The notes under the pieces are model-generated. The model ran no database searches, was not told the origin of the DNA, and saw nothing but the letters and a program-made list of their open reading frames with translations. Below, piece after piece: positions 17,576 to 26,953 of a DNA stretch of 64,000 bases. Every line of letters begins with the position of its first letter. The stretch's first letter is position 1. The stretch covers positions 1,426,001 through 1,490,000 of the forward strand of contig CAWUEY030000001.1 in the NCBI GenBank assembly GCA_963921245.4. Reading direction: 5' to 3'. Source of the DNA: JABJGO01 sp963921245. Its GTDB lineage: Bacteria > Pseudomonadota > Alphaproteobacteria > Rhodospirillales > Casp-alpha2. The position numbers and the translations under genes are program-made.

Positions 17576-18858
17576 AAGATAAAGACAGAATTTTCACCAA
17601 CATCTACGGCCTTCGTGAGGGTGGTTTGAAAGGTGCGCAAGCGCGTGGCGACTGGAACAATACCAAAAGCCTGATAAAAGCCGGGCGGGAACAGATTATC
17701 GAAGACGTCAAGGCATCTGGCCTGCGGGGCCGAGGCGGTGCCGGATTCTCGACCGGCATGAAATGGTCTTTCATGCCCAGGGAACTCGGAGACCGCCCGC
17801 ATTATCTTGTTGTAAATGCGGATGAAGGCGAGCCCGGCACCTGTAAAGATCGCGAAATTCTTCGAAACGAGCCTCACAAGTTTATTGAAGGGTGCCTGAT
17901 TGCCAGTTTTGCGATGCAAGCACACGCCTGTTACGTTTATATCCGTGGTGAATTCCATCGGGAGGGCGAGGCCCTACAGCAAGCTATTGATGAAGCCTAT
18001 GATGCCGGGCTGGTCGGAAAGAACGCGGCTGGTAGCGGGTGGGATTTCGACATTTACGTACATATGGGGGCAGGAGCCTATATCTGCGGTGAAGAAACCG
18101 CGCTGATCGAGAGTCTGGAAGGGAAAAAAGGGCAACCACGTCTGAAACCGCCATTCCCGGCCAATGTCGGCGTTTGGGGCTGTCCGACCACCGTTAACAA
18201 TGTGGAATCCATTGCCGTTGTGCCGGAGATACTAAAACGAGGACACGAATGGTTTGCGGCTCTCGGTCGCCCCAATAACACCGGGACCAAACTTTTCAAC
18301 ATATCCGGTCACGTGAATACGCCGTGTACCGTCGAAGAAGAGATGGGTATCGCGCTCAAAGAGTTGATTGAAAAACACGCTGGTGGCGTCATTGGCGGGT
18401 GGGACAATTTGTTAGCCATTATTCCTGGCGGCGCGTCAGTTCCACTTTTGCCAAAATCAGTTTGCGATACGGTTTTGATGGACTTCGACTCTTTGCGCGA
18501 AGCGCAATCGGGACTGGGCACTGCCGCTGTTATGGTCATGGACAAATCAACCGACCCGTTGAAAGCCATCACCCGCCTTTCGCGATTTTACAAACATGAA
18601 AGCTGCGGCCAGTGCACGCCGTGTCGCGAAGGGAGCGGCTGGATGTGGCGCATGATGGAACGTTTGACCGCAGGCAACGCGCACATTGATGAAATAGACC
18701 TACTGGAAGAAGTCACACGACAGGTGGAAGGCCATACGATCTGCGCGTTGGGTGATGCCGCGGCCTGGCCTATTCAGGGCTTGATTCGTCATTTCAGACC
18801 TGAAATTGAACAACGCATTGAACAGAACCAAAATAGTTCCGTTCAGGCAGCGGAGTAA
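17569..18858 (+). CDS. nuoF: NADH-quinone oxidoreductase subunit F
   Basis: NADH-oxidising flavoprotein: binds NADH, FMN and [4Fe-4S] cluster N3. 429 residues. NADH/FMN motifs GRGGAGFSTGMKW and GAGAYICGEETAL are intact, and the cluster ligands are in ESCGQCTPCREG plus the Cys of HTICALGDA. Tightly coupled to nuoE. Confidence 0.97.
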   Translation: MLKDKDRIFTNIYGLREGGLKGAQARGDWNNTKSLIKAGREQIIEDVKASGLRGRGGAGFSTGMKWSFMPRELGDRPHYLVVNADEGEPGTCKDREILRNEPHKFIEGCLIASFAMQAHACYVYIRGEFHREGEALQQAIDEAYDAGLVGKNAAGSGWDFDIYVHMGAGAYICGEETALIESLEGKKGQPRLKPPFPANVGVWGCPTTVNNVESIAVVPEILKRGHEWFAALGRPNNTGTKLFNISGHVNTPCTVEEEMGIALKELIEKHAGGVIGGWDNLLAIIPGGASVPLLPKSVCDTVLMDFDSLREAQSGLGTAAVMVMDKSTDPLKAITRLSRFYKHESCGQCTPCREGSGWMWRMMERLTAGNAHIDEIDLLEEVTRQVEGHTICALGDAAAWPIQGLIRHFRPEIEQRIEQNQNSSVQAAE

Positions 18859-18867
18859 GGGTGGGCT

Positions 18868-20940
18868 ATGCCTAAGGTAACGATTGACGGTCAGGAAATC
18901 GAAGTCGAAGCCGGGATGACGGTCCTCCAGGCTTGTGAACAGGCGGGCGCTGAGATTCCAAGGTTCTGCTTCCACGAACGCCTGAGCATCGCCGGTAACT
19001 GTCGGATGTGTCTGGTTGAGATGGAGCGGGCACCCAAACCTGTTGCATCCTGCGCCATGCCGGTTGGCGACGGCATGGTGATCCGCACCAACACCGAAGC
19101 GGTTCAAAAAATGCGTAAAGGGGTGATGGAGTTTTTGCTCATTAATCATCCTCTTGATTGCCCGATATGTGATCAGGGCGGCGAATGTGATTTGCAGGAT
19201 CAGGCCATGGCTTTCGGGGCTGATCGTTCGCGCTATCAGGAAAACAAACGCGCCGTAAAAGACAAATACATGGGGCCGCTGATCAGTACAATCATGACCC
19301 GCTGTATTCACTGTACACGCTGCATTCGGTTTGCTCAGGAAGTTGCCGGCGTCCCGGAACTGGGTGCAACCGGACGAGGTGAGCATATGGAAGTTGGTAC
19401 CTATGTGGAAAAAGCCCTGACATCAGAATTGTCCGGAAATTTGGTCGATTTATGCCCTGTTGGTGCATTGACCTCAGCCCCTTACGCCTACAACGCCCGC
19501 TCCTGGGAGCTAAAAAAGACAGAATCCATTGATGTAATGGACGCACTGGGCGCGGCCATTCGTGTGGACAGTCGGGGGCCTGAGGTCATGCGGATTATGC
19601 CGCGACTCAATGAAGACGTTAACGAAGAGTGGATTTCCGATAAAACTCGTTTCGCCTGTGACGGGCTTCGCAAGCGTCGTCTGGACCGGCCCTACGTGCG
19701 CCGGGATGGCAAGTTGCACGAAGCATCGTGGTCTGAAGCCTTTGAAGCCATCGCCGCTCAGTTAAAAGGAAAAGCAGGTCCATCCATTGCGGCTATCGCC
19801 GGCGATCAGGTGGATGTTGAATCCATGATGGTCATGAAGGATATCCTAGAGGCATTGGGCTCGCCAAACATGGATTGCCGGCTTGATGGGGCCGCTCTGA
19901 ACGCCAGTGTTCGTGCGTCTTATCTGTTCAACAGCTCTATCGCCGGGATTGAGGCCGCAGACGCTTGTTTGATTGTTGGCAGCAATCCTCGCCTGGACTC
20001 TCCGGTTTTGAATGCGAGAATTCGCAAACGCTATACCATGGGTGGGTTCGGGATCGGCGTTATTGGTGAAGCCGCTGATCTGACCTATGCCTACACTCAC
20101 CTGGGGAACAGCCCGGATACCCTGACTGACCTTGCGAAGGGAAAGCGGAGGGGTGGGTTCGCACGCATACTCAAAAACGCGGAAAAACCAATGATTATCA
20201 TTGGTACCGATGCGCTGTCTCGCACAGACGGTGAGGCCGTTCTCGCCGTGTGCAGGGCTATCGCCGAAAAATTCGATATGGTGTCTGAGAGCTGGAACGG
20301 GTTCAACATTTTGCATACCGCGGCAAGTCGTGTTGGTGGCCTTGATATCGGTTTTGTTCCCGGCGCGGGCGGGAAGTCTGCACGTGAAATCATCGCGGGT
20401 GCGGCTGACGGATCCATAGAAACCGTGTTCCTGCTGGCCGCCGACGATCATCTTTCAAACGATCTATCCAAAGCATTTGTGATTTATCAGGGACACCACG
20501 GTGACAAGGGGGCTCATCTCGCCGATGTCATCCTGCCCGGGGCGGCCTACACCGAGAAATCGGGAACCTACGTTAACATGGAAGGCCGCGTTCAACGAAC
20601 CAAGCAGGCGGTTTTCCCGCCGGGTGACGCTCGAGAAGATTGGACCGTTCTTCGCGCTCTCTCTGATTCATTGGGATTACCCTTGAATTACAATTCACTA
20701 TCTCAAGTTCGTGAGAAAATGAGTGAGGTGAACTCGGTGTTCCAATCAATCGATACGGTGTTGCCTGCTGGATGGAAATTGTTTGGTAAGTCCGGCGAGC
20801 TCGACAGCAATGCATTTGTTTCCTCAATTTCAAACTTTTACATGACAGATCCTATTTCCCGGGCATCCGCAACAATGCAGGCGTGCACCGAGGTGCTGGG
20901 TGGCCAGGCGGCGACGGGAAAAACCGGCACGGATGGTTGA
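18868..20940 (+). CDS. nuoG: NADH-quinone oxidoreductase subunit G
   Basis: 75-kDa iron-sulfur subunit of the peripheral arm. 690 residues, short form without the extra domain of the E. coli protein. The N-terminal [2Fe-2S] ferredoxin domain has PRFCFHERLSIAGNCRMC; the second cluster motif is CPICDQGGECDLQD; the N4-type ligands are in RCIHCTRCIRF with a final Cys in DLCPVGALTS. A molybdopterin-oxidoreductase-like fold follows with no cofactor expected. Its last 8 bp overlap nuoH. Confidence 0.96.
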   Translation: MPKVTIDGQEIEVEAGMTVLQACEQAGAEIPRFCFHERLSIAGNCRMCLVEMERAPKPVASCAMPVGDGMVIRTNTEAVQKMRKGVMEFLLINHPLDCPICDQGGECDLQDQAMAFGADRSRYQENKRAVKDKYMGPLISTIMTRCIHCTRCIRFAQEVAGVPELGATGRGEHMEVGTYVEKALTSELSGNLVDLCPVGALTSAPYAYNARSWELKKTESIDVMDALGAAIRVDSRGPEVMRIMPRLNEDVNEEWISDKTRFACDGLRKRRLDRPYVRRDGKLHEASWSEAFEAIAAQLKGKAGPSIAAIAGDQVDVESMMVMKDILEALGSPNMDCRLDGAALNASVRASYLFNSSIAGIEAADACLIVGSNPRLDSPVLNARIRKRYTMGGFGIGVIGEAADLTYAYTHLGNSPDTLTDLAKGKRRGGFARILKNAEKPMIIIGTDALSRTDGEAVLAVCRAIAEKFDMVSESWNGFNILHTAASRVGGLDIGFVPGAGGKSAREIIAGAADGSIETVFLLAADDHLSNDLSKAFVIYQGHHGDKGAHLADVILPGAAYTEKSGTYVNMEGRVQRTKQAVFPPGDAREDWTVLRALSDSLGLPLNYNSLSQVREKMSEVNSVFQSIDTVLPAGWKLFGKSGELDSNAFVSSISNFYMTDPISRASATMQACTEVLGGQAATGKTGTDG

Positions 20941-21952
20941 GCTTTGGGATAACTATATCTGGCCTGTCGCCTGGATCGTCATCAAGATCGTCGGCATCGT
21001 GATACCGGTGATGCTTTCGGTGGCTTACCTGACACTGGCGGAACGCAAAGTGATCGGATCCATGCAGTTGCGAAAAGGTCCGAATGTTGTAGGGCCGTTT
21101 GGATTGCTACAACCCATTGCGGATGGTTTGAAGCTGTTCCTGAAAGAGACCATTATTCCGTCGGGTGCTAACCCCGGTGTGTTTATTCTGGCACCGTGTG
21201 TCACTTTCATTTTGGCTATTGTTGCCTGGGCGGTCATTCCCTTCGGCGATGGGTTGGTTCTCGCTGACATTAACGTGGGTATTCTGTACCTTTTCGCCAT
21301 TTCGTCACTGGGTGTTTACGGCATTCTCATGGCGGGCTGGGCGTCAAACTCCATGTACGCTTTCCTGGGCGCGCTCCGCTCGGCGGCACAAATGGTTTCC
21401 TATGAACTGGCCATGGGTTTTGTGATTATCTGCGTCTTGATGTGCGTCGGGTCTCTCAATCTATCCGATATTGTTATGGCGCAAAAAACTGTCTGGTTTG
21501 TGATCCCGTTGTTTCCGCTTGCGGTCATCTTCTTTATCTCCACGCTGGCGGAAACCAACCGGCACCCGTTTGATATGCCTGAAGCAGAAGCCGAGCTAGT
21601 CGCCGGTTATAACGTCGAATACTCCGCCATGACCTTTGCCCTATTTTTCCTTGGCGAATACGCAAACATGATCCTGATGTCCGGCATGACGGCTATCTTG
21701 TTCTTAGGGGGCTGGTTGCCGCCGATTGATATTGCGCCTTTCAACTGGATTCCGGGGCCCATCTGGTTTGCCCTGAAGATCGCGCTTTGCCTGTTTGTTT
21801 TTATCTGGGTCCGGGCGACTTTCCCGCGCTATCGCTATGATCAGCTGATGCGATTGGGATGGAAAGTTTTCCTGCCGCTCACATTGGCGGCGGTTGTTGT
21901 GGTCGCGGGTGTCCTGGTTGCCTTTGACCTTACGCCTGTGATGGACGGGTAG
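20933..21952 (+). CDS. nuoH: NADH-quinone oxidoreductase subunit H
   Basis: ND1-type membrane subunit linking the quinone site to the proton channels. 339 residues with about eight transmembrane helices. Signature loops are AERKVIGSMQLRKGPNVVGP and the ETNRHPFDMPEAEAELVAGY segment. The ATG at 20933 overlaps the nuoG stop; a longer frame from 20900 would add eleven mainly basic, unconserved residues. Confidence 0.96.
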   Translation: MVELWDNYIWPVAWIVIKIVGIVIPVMLSVAYLTLAERKVIGSMQLRKGPNVVGPFGLLQPIADGLKLFLKETIIPSGANPGVFILAPCVTFILAIVAWAVIPFGDGLVLADINVGILYLFAISSLGVYGILMAGWASNSMYAFLGALRSAAQMVSYELAMGFVIICVLMCVGSLNLSDIVMAQKTVWFVIPLFPLAVIFFISTLAETNRHPFDMPEAEAELVAGYNVEYSAMTFALFFLGEYANMILMSGMTAILFLGGWLPPIDIAPFNWIPGPIWFALKIALCLFVFIWVRATFPRYRYDQLMRLGWKVFLPLTLAAVVVVAGVLVAFDLTPVMDG

Positions 21953-21971
21953 AAAGAGGAGAGGATTGAAA

Positions 21972-22460
21972 ATGAGTTATATTGATCAGAGCATTCGCTC
22001 CGTTTTTCTGTCGGAGCTCGTAAAGGGCATGGCATTAACTGTGAAGTATTTCTTCAAACCGAAAGTGACTGTCAATTACCCTTATGAGAAAGGTCCTCTA
22101 AGCCCTCGTTTCCGCGGGGAACACGCCTTGCGGCGTTATCCGAACGGGGAAGAGCGATGCATTGCATGCAAGCTTTGTGAAGCTATTTGCCCGGCCCAGG
22201 CCATCACCATCGAAGCCGAACCCCGTGAAGACGGCAGCCGGCGCACGACCCGCTACGACATTGACATGGTCAAATGTATCTATTGCGGGTTTTGTCAGGA
22301 AGCCTGTCCGGTGGACGCGATTGTTGAAGGACCGAATTTCGAATACGCAACGGAAACACGCGAGGAATTGCTTTACGACAAGGAAAAATTGCTGGCAAAC
22401 GGCGATCGTTGGGAAACCGAGCTTGGACAAAGAATTGCCGCGGACGCGCCCTACAGATAA
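21972..22460 (+). CDS. nuoI: NADH-quinone oxidoreductase subunit I
   Basis: 23-kDa subunit with two [4Fe-4S] clusters (N6a, N6b). 162 residues. The two ferredoxin motifs are CIACKLCEAICP and CIYCGFCQEACP. ATG at 21972 follows GAGGATTG; the TTG two codons earlier is unlikely. Confidence 0.97.
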   Translation: MSYIDQSIRSVFLSELVKGMALTVKYFFKPKVTVNYPYEKGPLSPRFRGEHALRRYPNGEERCIACKLCEAICPAQAITIEAEPREDGSRRTTRYDIDMVKCIYCGFCQEACPVDAIVEGPNFEYATETREELLYDKEKLLANGDRWETELGQRIAADAPYR

Positions 22461-22512
22461 GACGAAGAATCGACGCAATGAAACAACACAGAACCATGAG
22501 GACGCAAGCGAC

Positions 22513-23118
22513 GTGATACAGGCACTGGCCTTCTACATGTTTGCCGCTGTGACGATTGCCGCGGCGGTGCTGGTGATTTCCTCGAGAAATCCGGTTCATT
22601 CTGTGCTGTTTCTTATCCTGGCGTTTTTTAACAGCGCTGGATTGTTCGTGTTGCTCGGTGCCGAATTCCTGGCGATGATCCTTGTTGTGGTTTATGTCGG
22701 GGCCGTCGCCGTTCTTTTTATGTTTGTCGTAATGATGCTGGACATCAATTTCGTCGAAATGCGCCAGGGATTTCTGCAGTATCTGCCCATCGGCGCACTG
22801 GTGGGTATTATTCTGCTGGTGGAAATTCTGGTGGTGATCGGCGGATTGTCTTTCGCACCGGAGACCGCAACAGGCGGTCAGATCCCGACACCCGGTGATA
22901 TGACCAACACTCATGCGCTCGGCGCTGTTCTCTACACAGAATATCTGTACCTGTTTGAAGCCGCCGGGATGGTTCTGCTGGTTGCCATGGTCGGTGCCAT
23001 TGTACTTACGCACCGCCGCCGGGCAGATGTGCGTAAACAGGTCATTGCCGATCAATTGGCGCGGCGCCCTGACGAGACCATTGAAATGAAAAAGGTCGAA
23101 CCGGGGCGAGGCATTTAA
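22513..23118 (+). CDS. nuoJ: NADH-quinone oxidoreductase subunit J
   Basis: ND6-type membrane subunit. 201 residues with five predicted transmembrane helices and the typical start (V/M)IQALAFYMFAA. The conserved third helix region VVYVGAVAVLFMFVVMML, with its pi-bulge, is present. I choose the GTG at 22513 because homology begins right there; the open frame running back to 22162 overlaps nuoI and translates to nonsense. The SD is weak, so translation may depend on nuoI readthrough. Confidence 0.93.
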   Translation: MIQALAFYMFAAVTIAAAVLVISSRNPVHSVLFLILAFFNSAGLFVLLGAEFLAMILVVVYVGAVAVLFMFVVMMLDINFVEMRQGFLQYLPIGALVGIILLVEILVVIGGLSFAPETATGGQIPTPGDMTNTHALGAVLYTEYLYLFEAAGMVLLVAMVGAIVLTHRRRADVRKQVIADQLARRPDETIEMKKVEPGRGI

Positions 23119-23119
23119 C

Positions 23120-23431
23120 ATGTTTGAAATCGGCCTTTCCCACTATCTGACTGTTGCCGCCGCCCTCTTTGCGATCGGCATTTTCGGGATTTTTGTGAAC
23201 CGCAAGAACGTGATCATTATTCTGATGTCCATTGAACTCATGCTGTTGGCTGTGAACATCAATCTGGTGGCGTTTTCTTCATTCCTGAACGACCTTGCGG
23301 GTCAGGTATTTGCCATTTTCGTCCTTACCGTCGCGGCGGCTGAAGCCGCCGTGGGATTGGCAATCCTGGTTATCTATTTCCGAAATCGCGGCTCCATCGC
23401 GGTTGAAGACATCAATATGATGAAGGGGTAG
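23120..23431 (+). CDS. nuoK: NADH-quinone oxidoreductase subunit K
   Basis: ND4L-type proton-channel subunit. 103 residues and three helices. It starts with the family hallmark IGLSHYLTVAA, then GIFVNRKNVIIILMSIELML, whose Glu residues in helices 2 and 3 serve the proton path. One base separates it from the nuoJ stop. Confidence 0.97.
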   Translation: MFEIGLSHYLTVAAALFAIGIFGIFVNRKNVIIILMSIELMLLAVNINLVAFSSFLNDLAGQVFAIFVLTVAAAEAAVGLAILVIYFRNRGSIAVEDINMMKG

Positions 23432-23441
23432 AGCGAGCGAA

Positions 23442-25403
23442 ATGATTACAGCCGTTGTCTTTCTTCCCCTGATCGGGGCCTGTGTTGCCGGGCTGATTGC
23501 TTTTTATAGGCACGGTAAGGACGACGCGCGTAGCCACTTTCTTGATTCGGTGTCACAATGGGTGACCTGTGCCGGTTTATTGTTGTCCGCCGCTGGTGCG
23601 ATCACCATCTTCCTGGACGTTGCCATGGGTGGCAACAGCTACACCAGAGAACTGTTCACATGGATTGATTCCGGCAGCTTCGAGGTTTCCTGGGCCCTGA
23701 AAGTGGATACCCTGACCGCCGTGATGCTGATTGTTGTCACTGTGGTTTCCAGTATGGTCCACATCTATTCAATTGGTTACATGCATCATGACGCGCATGT
23801 ACCACGGTTCATGGCCTACCTGAGCCTGTTCACGTTCTTCATGCTCATGCTGGTAACGGCAGACAATCTAATCCAGATGTTTTTCGGCTGGGAAGGCGTT
23901 GGTCTGGCGTCATACCTGCTCATCGGATTCTGGTACCAAAAACCAACAGCCAATGCAGCCGCAATAAAAGCTTTTGTGGTCAACCGTGTTGGTGATTTCG
24001 GCTTTGCGCTTGGCATTTTCAGTATCTTTATGATCTTCGATAGCGTTCATCTGGATACCATTTTTGCCTCAGCACCGGGTCACATCAATGACCGGCTGGA
24101 GGTTTTTGGTGTTGATTTCGACGCCCTGACCATTGCCTGTCTGCTGCTGTTCATCGGGGCCATGGGTAAATCCGCTCAACTCGGTCTGCACACCTGGTTG
24201 CCAGATGCCATGGAGGGGCCGACACCGGTTTCTGCCCTGATCCATGCCGCTACCATGGTTACGGCCGGGGTGTTTATGGTGGCAAGATTGTCGCCGATTT
24301 TTGAGTACTCCGACCTCGCACTTTCGGTCGTTACCATCGTCGGCGCGTCGACCGCAATTTTTGCGGCAACCGTTGCCTGTACCCAAAATGATATCAAGCG
24401 TGTGATTGCTTATTCCACGTGTTCCCAGTTGGGTTACATGTTCTTCGCATGCGGTGTTTCCGCTTATTCCGCCGGTATTTTTCACCTGATGACCCATGCG
24501 TTTTTCAAAGCGCTATTGTTCCTGGGTGCCGGGTCCGTCATCCATGCCATGTCTGATGAACAGGATATGCGCAAGATGGGCGGAATTTGGAAAATGATCC
24601 CCGTTACGTATGCATTAATGTGGATCGGAAACCTGGCATTGGTCGGCGTTTGGCCCTTCGCGGGATACTATTCAAAAGATATCGTTCTGGAATCCGCGTT
24701 TGCGGCGGAAACCTGGATGGGAAGCTACGCCTTCTGGCTCGGTTTATTGGCCGCCTTCCTGACGTCTTTCTATTCATGGCGGTTGTTGTTCATGACCTTC
24801 CATGGCCCGACCCGCGCAGACGAGAAAACCATGGCACATGTACACGAAAGCCCCATGGTTATGGTATTGCCGTTGCTGGTTCTTTCGGTCGGTGCGGTCT
24901 TTGCCGGCATGATGATGTACAGTCATTTTGTCGGCGACGACGCGGTATCTTTCTGGGGTAATGCAATTCTTGTTCTCGACAGCCATCCGGCCCTGGAAAA
25001 TGCTCATAACGTTTCGTGGCTGGTCAAAAAATCCCCGTTGATGGTTGGTGCCGCTGGCTTTGTGTTGGCCTGGATCTTCTATATCAAAAATCCTGACATT
25101 CCGGCCAAACTGGCGGAAAAGATACGTCCCATCTATCTGTTCTCACTCAACAAGTGGTACTTTGATGAGCTCTATGATCGTGTGTTTGTCCGTCCGAGTT
25201 TCTATATTGGCCGACAATTGTGGAAAGTGGGCGACGGCATGTTGATCGACGGTTTAGGCCCGGACGGCGTCGCCAGCGCCGTTCGCAATCTGGCGAAGCG
25301 GGCCTCAGCCCTCCAAACCGGCTATGTGTACCACTATGCCTTTGGAATGATGATTGGTGTTGTGGCGCTGATCACCTGGTATTTGTTTTCGCGGGCGGGG
25401 TGA
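23442..25403 (+). CDS. nuoL: NADH-quinone oxidoreductase subunit L
   Basis: Antiporter-like proton-pumping subunit at the distal end of the membrane arm, with the long lateral helix at its C-terminus. 653 residues. The Mrp-type core has FFGWEGVGLASYLLIGFWY, HTWLPDAMEGPTPVSALIHA and an IAYSTCSQLGYM lysine-helix region. Followed by nuoM after 6 bp. Confidence 0.97.
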   Translation: MITAVVFLPLIGACVAGLIAFYRHGKDDARSHFLDSVSQWVTCAGLLLSAAGAITIFLDVAMGGNSYTRELFTWIDSGSFEVSWALKVDTLTAVMLIVVTVVSSMVHIYSIGYMHHDAHVPRFMAYLSLFTFFMLMLVTADNLIQMFFGWEGVGLASYLLIGFWYQKPTANAAAIKAFVVNRVGDFGFALGIFSIFMIFDSVHLDTIFASAPGHINDRLEVFGVDFDALTIACLLLFIGAMGKSAQLGLHTWLPDAMEGPTPVSALIHAATMVTAGVFMVARLSPIFEYSDLALSVVTIVGASTAIFAATVACTQNDIKRVIAYSTCSQLGYMFFACGVSAYSAGIFHLMTHAFFKALLFLGAGSVIHAMSDEQDMRKMGGIWKMIPVTYALMWIGNLALVGVWPFAGYYSKDIVLESAFAAETWMGSYAFWLGLLAAFLTSFYSWRLLFMTFHGPTRADEKTMAHVHESPMVMVLPLLVLSVGAVFAGMMMYSHFVGDDAVSFWGNAILVLDSHPALENAHNVSWLVKKSPLMVGAAGFVLAWIFYIKNPDIPAKLAEKIRPIYLFSLNKWYFDELYDRVFVRPSFYIGRQLWKVGDGMLIDGLGPDGVASAVRNLAKRASALQTGYVYHYAFGMMIGVVALITWYLFSRAG

Positions 25404-25409
25404 TTATTG

Positions 25410-26924
25410 ATGATCAGCTGGCCATTGCTTTCTCTTCTGATCGCCATCCCCATGGTGGGGGCGTTCATTATCCTCCTGATCCGGGGGGATGATGAAATTG
25501 TTGCCCGCAACTCCCGGTGGGTTGCGCTCTGGACCTCCAGTGCGACTTTCCTGCTGTCACTGTTTCTGTGGATCGGCTTCGATGGTTCCACCGCCGATTT
25601 CCAGTTCGTCGAACGCTATGAATGGATGTCCGGCATCAACATCGCCTATCACGTCGGTGTGGATGGTATCTCGGTCCTGTTTGTCCTGCTAACCACGCTC
25701 TTGACGCCGATCTGTGTTCTGGCCAGTTGGCAATCTATCAAGGACCGGGTGAAGGAATACATGATCGCCTTTCTGATCCTGGAAACCATGATGGTTGGCA
25801 TGTTCTGTGCGCTGGATCTGGTCATTTTCTATGTCTTCTTCGAAGCCGTTCTGATCCCCATGTTCCTGATTATCGGTGTTTGGGGTGGCCCGCGGCGTGT
25901 ATACGCAGCTTTCAAGCTGTTCCTTTACACGCTGCTGGGTTCCGTGCTGATGCTGCTAGCGGTGATTGCCATGTACCATGATGCGGGAACCACGGACATG
26001 ACCACGCTGTTGACCCATGATTTCCCGGCGGCGGTCCAGCCCTGGCTGTGGCTGGCATTCTTTGCATCGTTTGCCGTAAAGGTTCCCATGTGGCCGGTTC
26101 ATACCTGGCTGCCGGATGCCCATGTGGAGGCACCGACCGCCGGGTCCGTTATTCTGGCGGGTGTGCTGTTAAAATTCGGCGGGTACGGTTTCCTCAGGTT
26201 TTCCCTACCCATGTTCCCGCTGGCAACAGCTGATTTTGCGCCGATGATCTTCTTCTTGAGTGTTATCGCCGTTATTTACACGTCCCTGGTTGCCCTGGCA
26301 CAGGAAGACATGAAGAAGCTGATTGCGTATTCTTCTGTTGCCCACATGGGTTTTGTCACGGTTGGTGCGTTTACCTTGACCGTCCAGGGAACAGAGGGAG
26401 CAATCTATCAAATGTTAAGCCACGGCGTGGTTTCCGCCGCCCTCTTCCTGGTGGTTGGTGTCGTCTATGATCGCATTCATTCTCGTGAGATATCGGTATA
26501 CGGCGGCCTTGTGGAACGAATGCCGGCATATGCGCTGACGTTCATGTTATTCATGCTGGCCTCTGTCGGCTTACCGGGCACAGGAGGGTTTGTCGGCGAG
26601 ATCCTGGTTCTTTTGGGCATATTTCAGGTAAATACATGGGTTGCCGCGTTCATAGCCCTCGGTGTGATCCTCGGCGCGGCTTACATGCTGTATCTTTATC
26701 GTCGGATCATCTTCGGGAAACTCACCAAAGACAACCTTATGCAAATCATGGATATGTCACCGCGGGAAATTCTGGTGTTCGCGCCGCTGATCATTCTAAC
26801 GCTGTGGATGGGAATTTATCCGCCGGTGTTCCTGGATTTCATGCATGTGTCTGTTCAAAACCTCATTGATCACGTTGAAGCCGCCCAGGCGGCGGCGGAA
26901 GCAATGTCCTCTGTAATGCGCTGA
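25410..26924 (+). CDS. nuoM: NADH-quinone oxidoreductase subunit M
   Basis: Second antiporter-like proton pump of complex I. 504 residues. The channel motifs are HTWLPDAHVEAPTAGSVILA and the LIAYSSVAHMGFV helix, and a conserved YVFFEAVLIPMF Glu helix is present. ATG at 25410 is used; a TTG lies one codon upstream. Confidence 0.96.
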   Translation: MISWPLLSLLIAIPMVGAFIILLIRGDDEIVARNSRWVALWTSSATFLLSLFLWIGFDGSTADFQFVERYEWMSGINIAYHVGVDGISVLFVLLTTLLTPICVLASWQSIKDRVKEYMIAFLILETMMVGMFCALDLVIFYVFFEAVLIPMFLIIGVWGGPRRVYAAFKLFLYTLLGSVLMLLAVIAMYHDAGTTDMTTLLTHDFPAAVQPWLWLAFFASFAVKVPMWPVHTWLPDAHVEAPTAGSVILAGVLLKFGGYGFLRFSLPMFPLATADFAPMIFFLSVIAVIYTSLVALAQEDMKKLIAYSSVAHMGFVTVGAFTLTVQGTEGAIYQMLSHGVVSAALFLVVGVVYDRIHSREISVYGGLVERMPAYALTFMLFMLASVGLPGTGGFVGEILVLLGIFQVNTWVAAFIALGVILGAAYMLYLYRRIIFGKLTKDNLMQIMDMSPREILVFAPLIILTLWMGIYPPVFLDFMHVSVQNLIDHVEAAQAAAEAMSSVMR

Positions 26925-26953
26925 TACCTGGTGGGATGGAGTTGATTTAAGTT

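Noticed and set aside
22270..23121. 283-codon minus-strand frame across nuoI-nuoJ
   Set aside because: It is the antisense of two clear complex I genes and has no recognisable domain.
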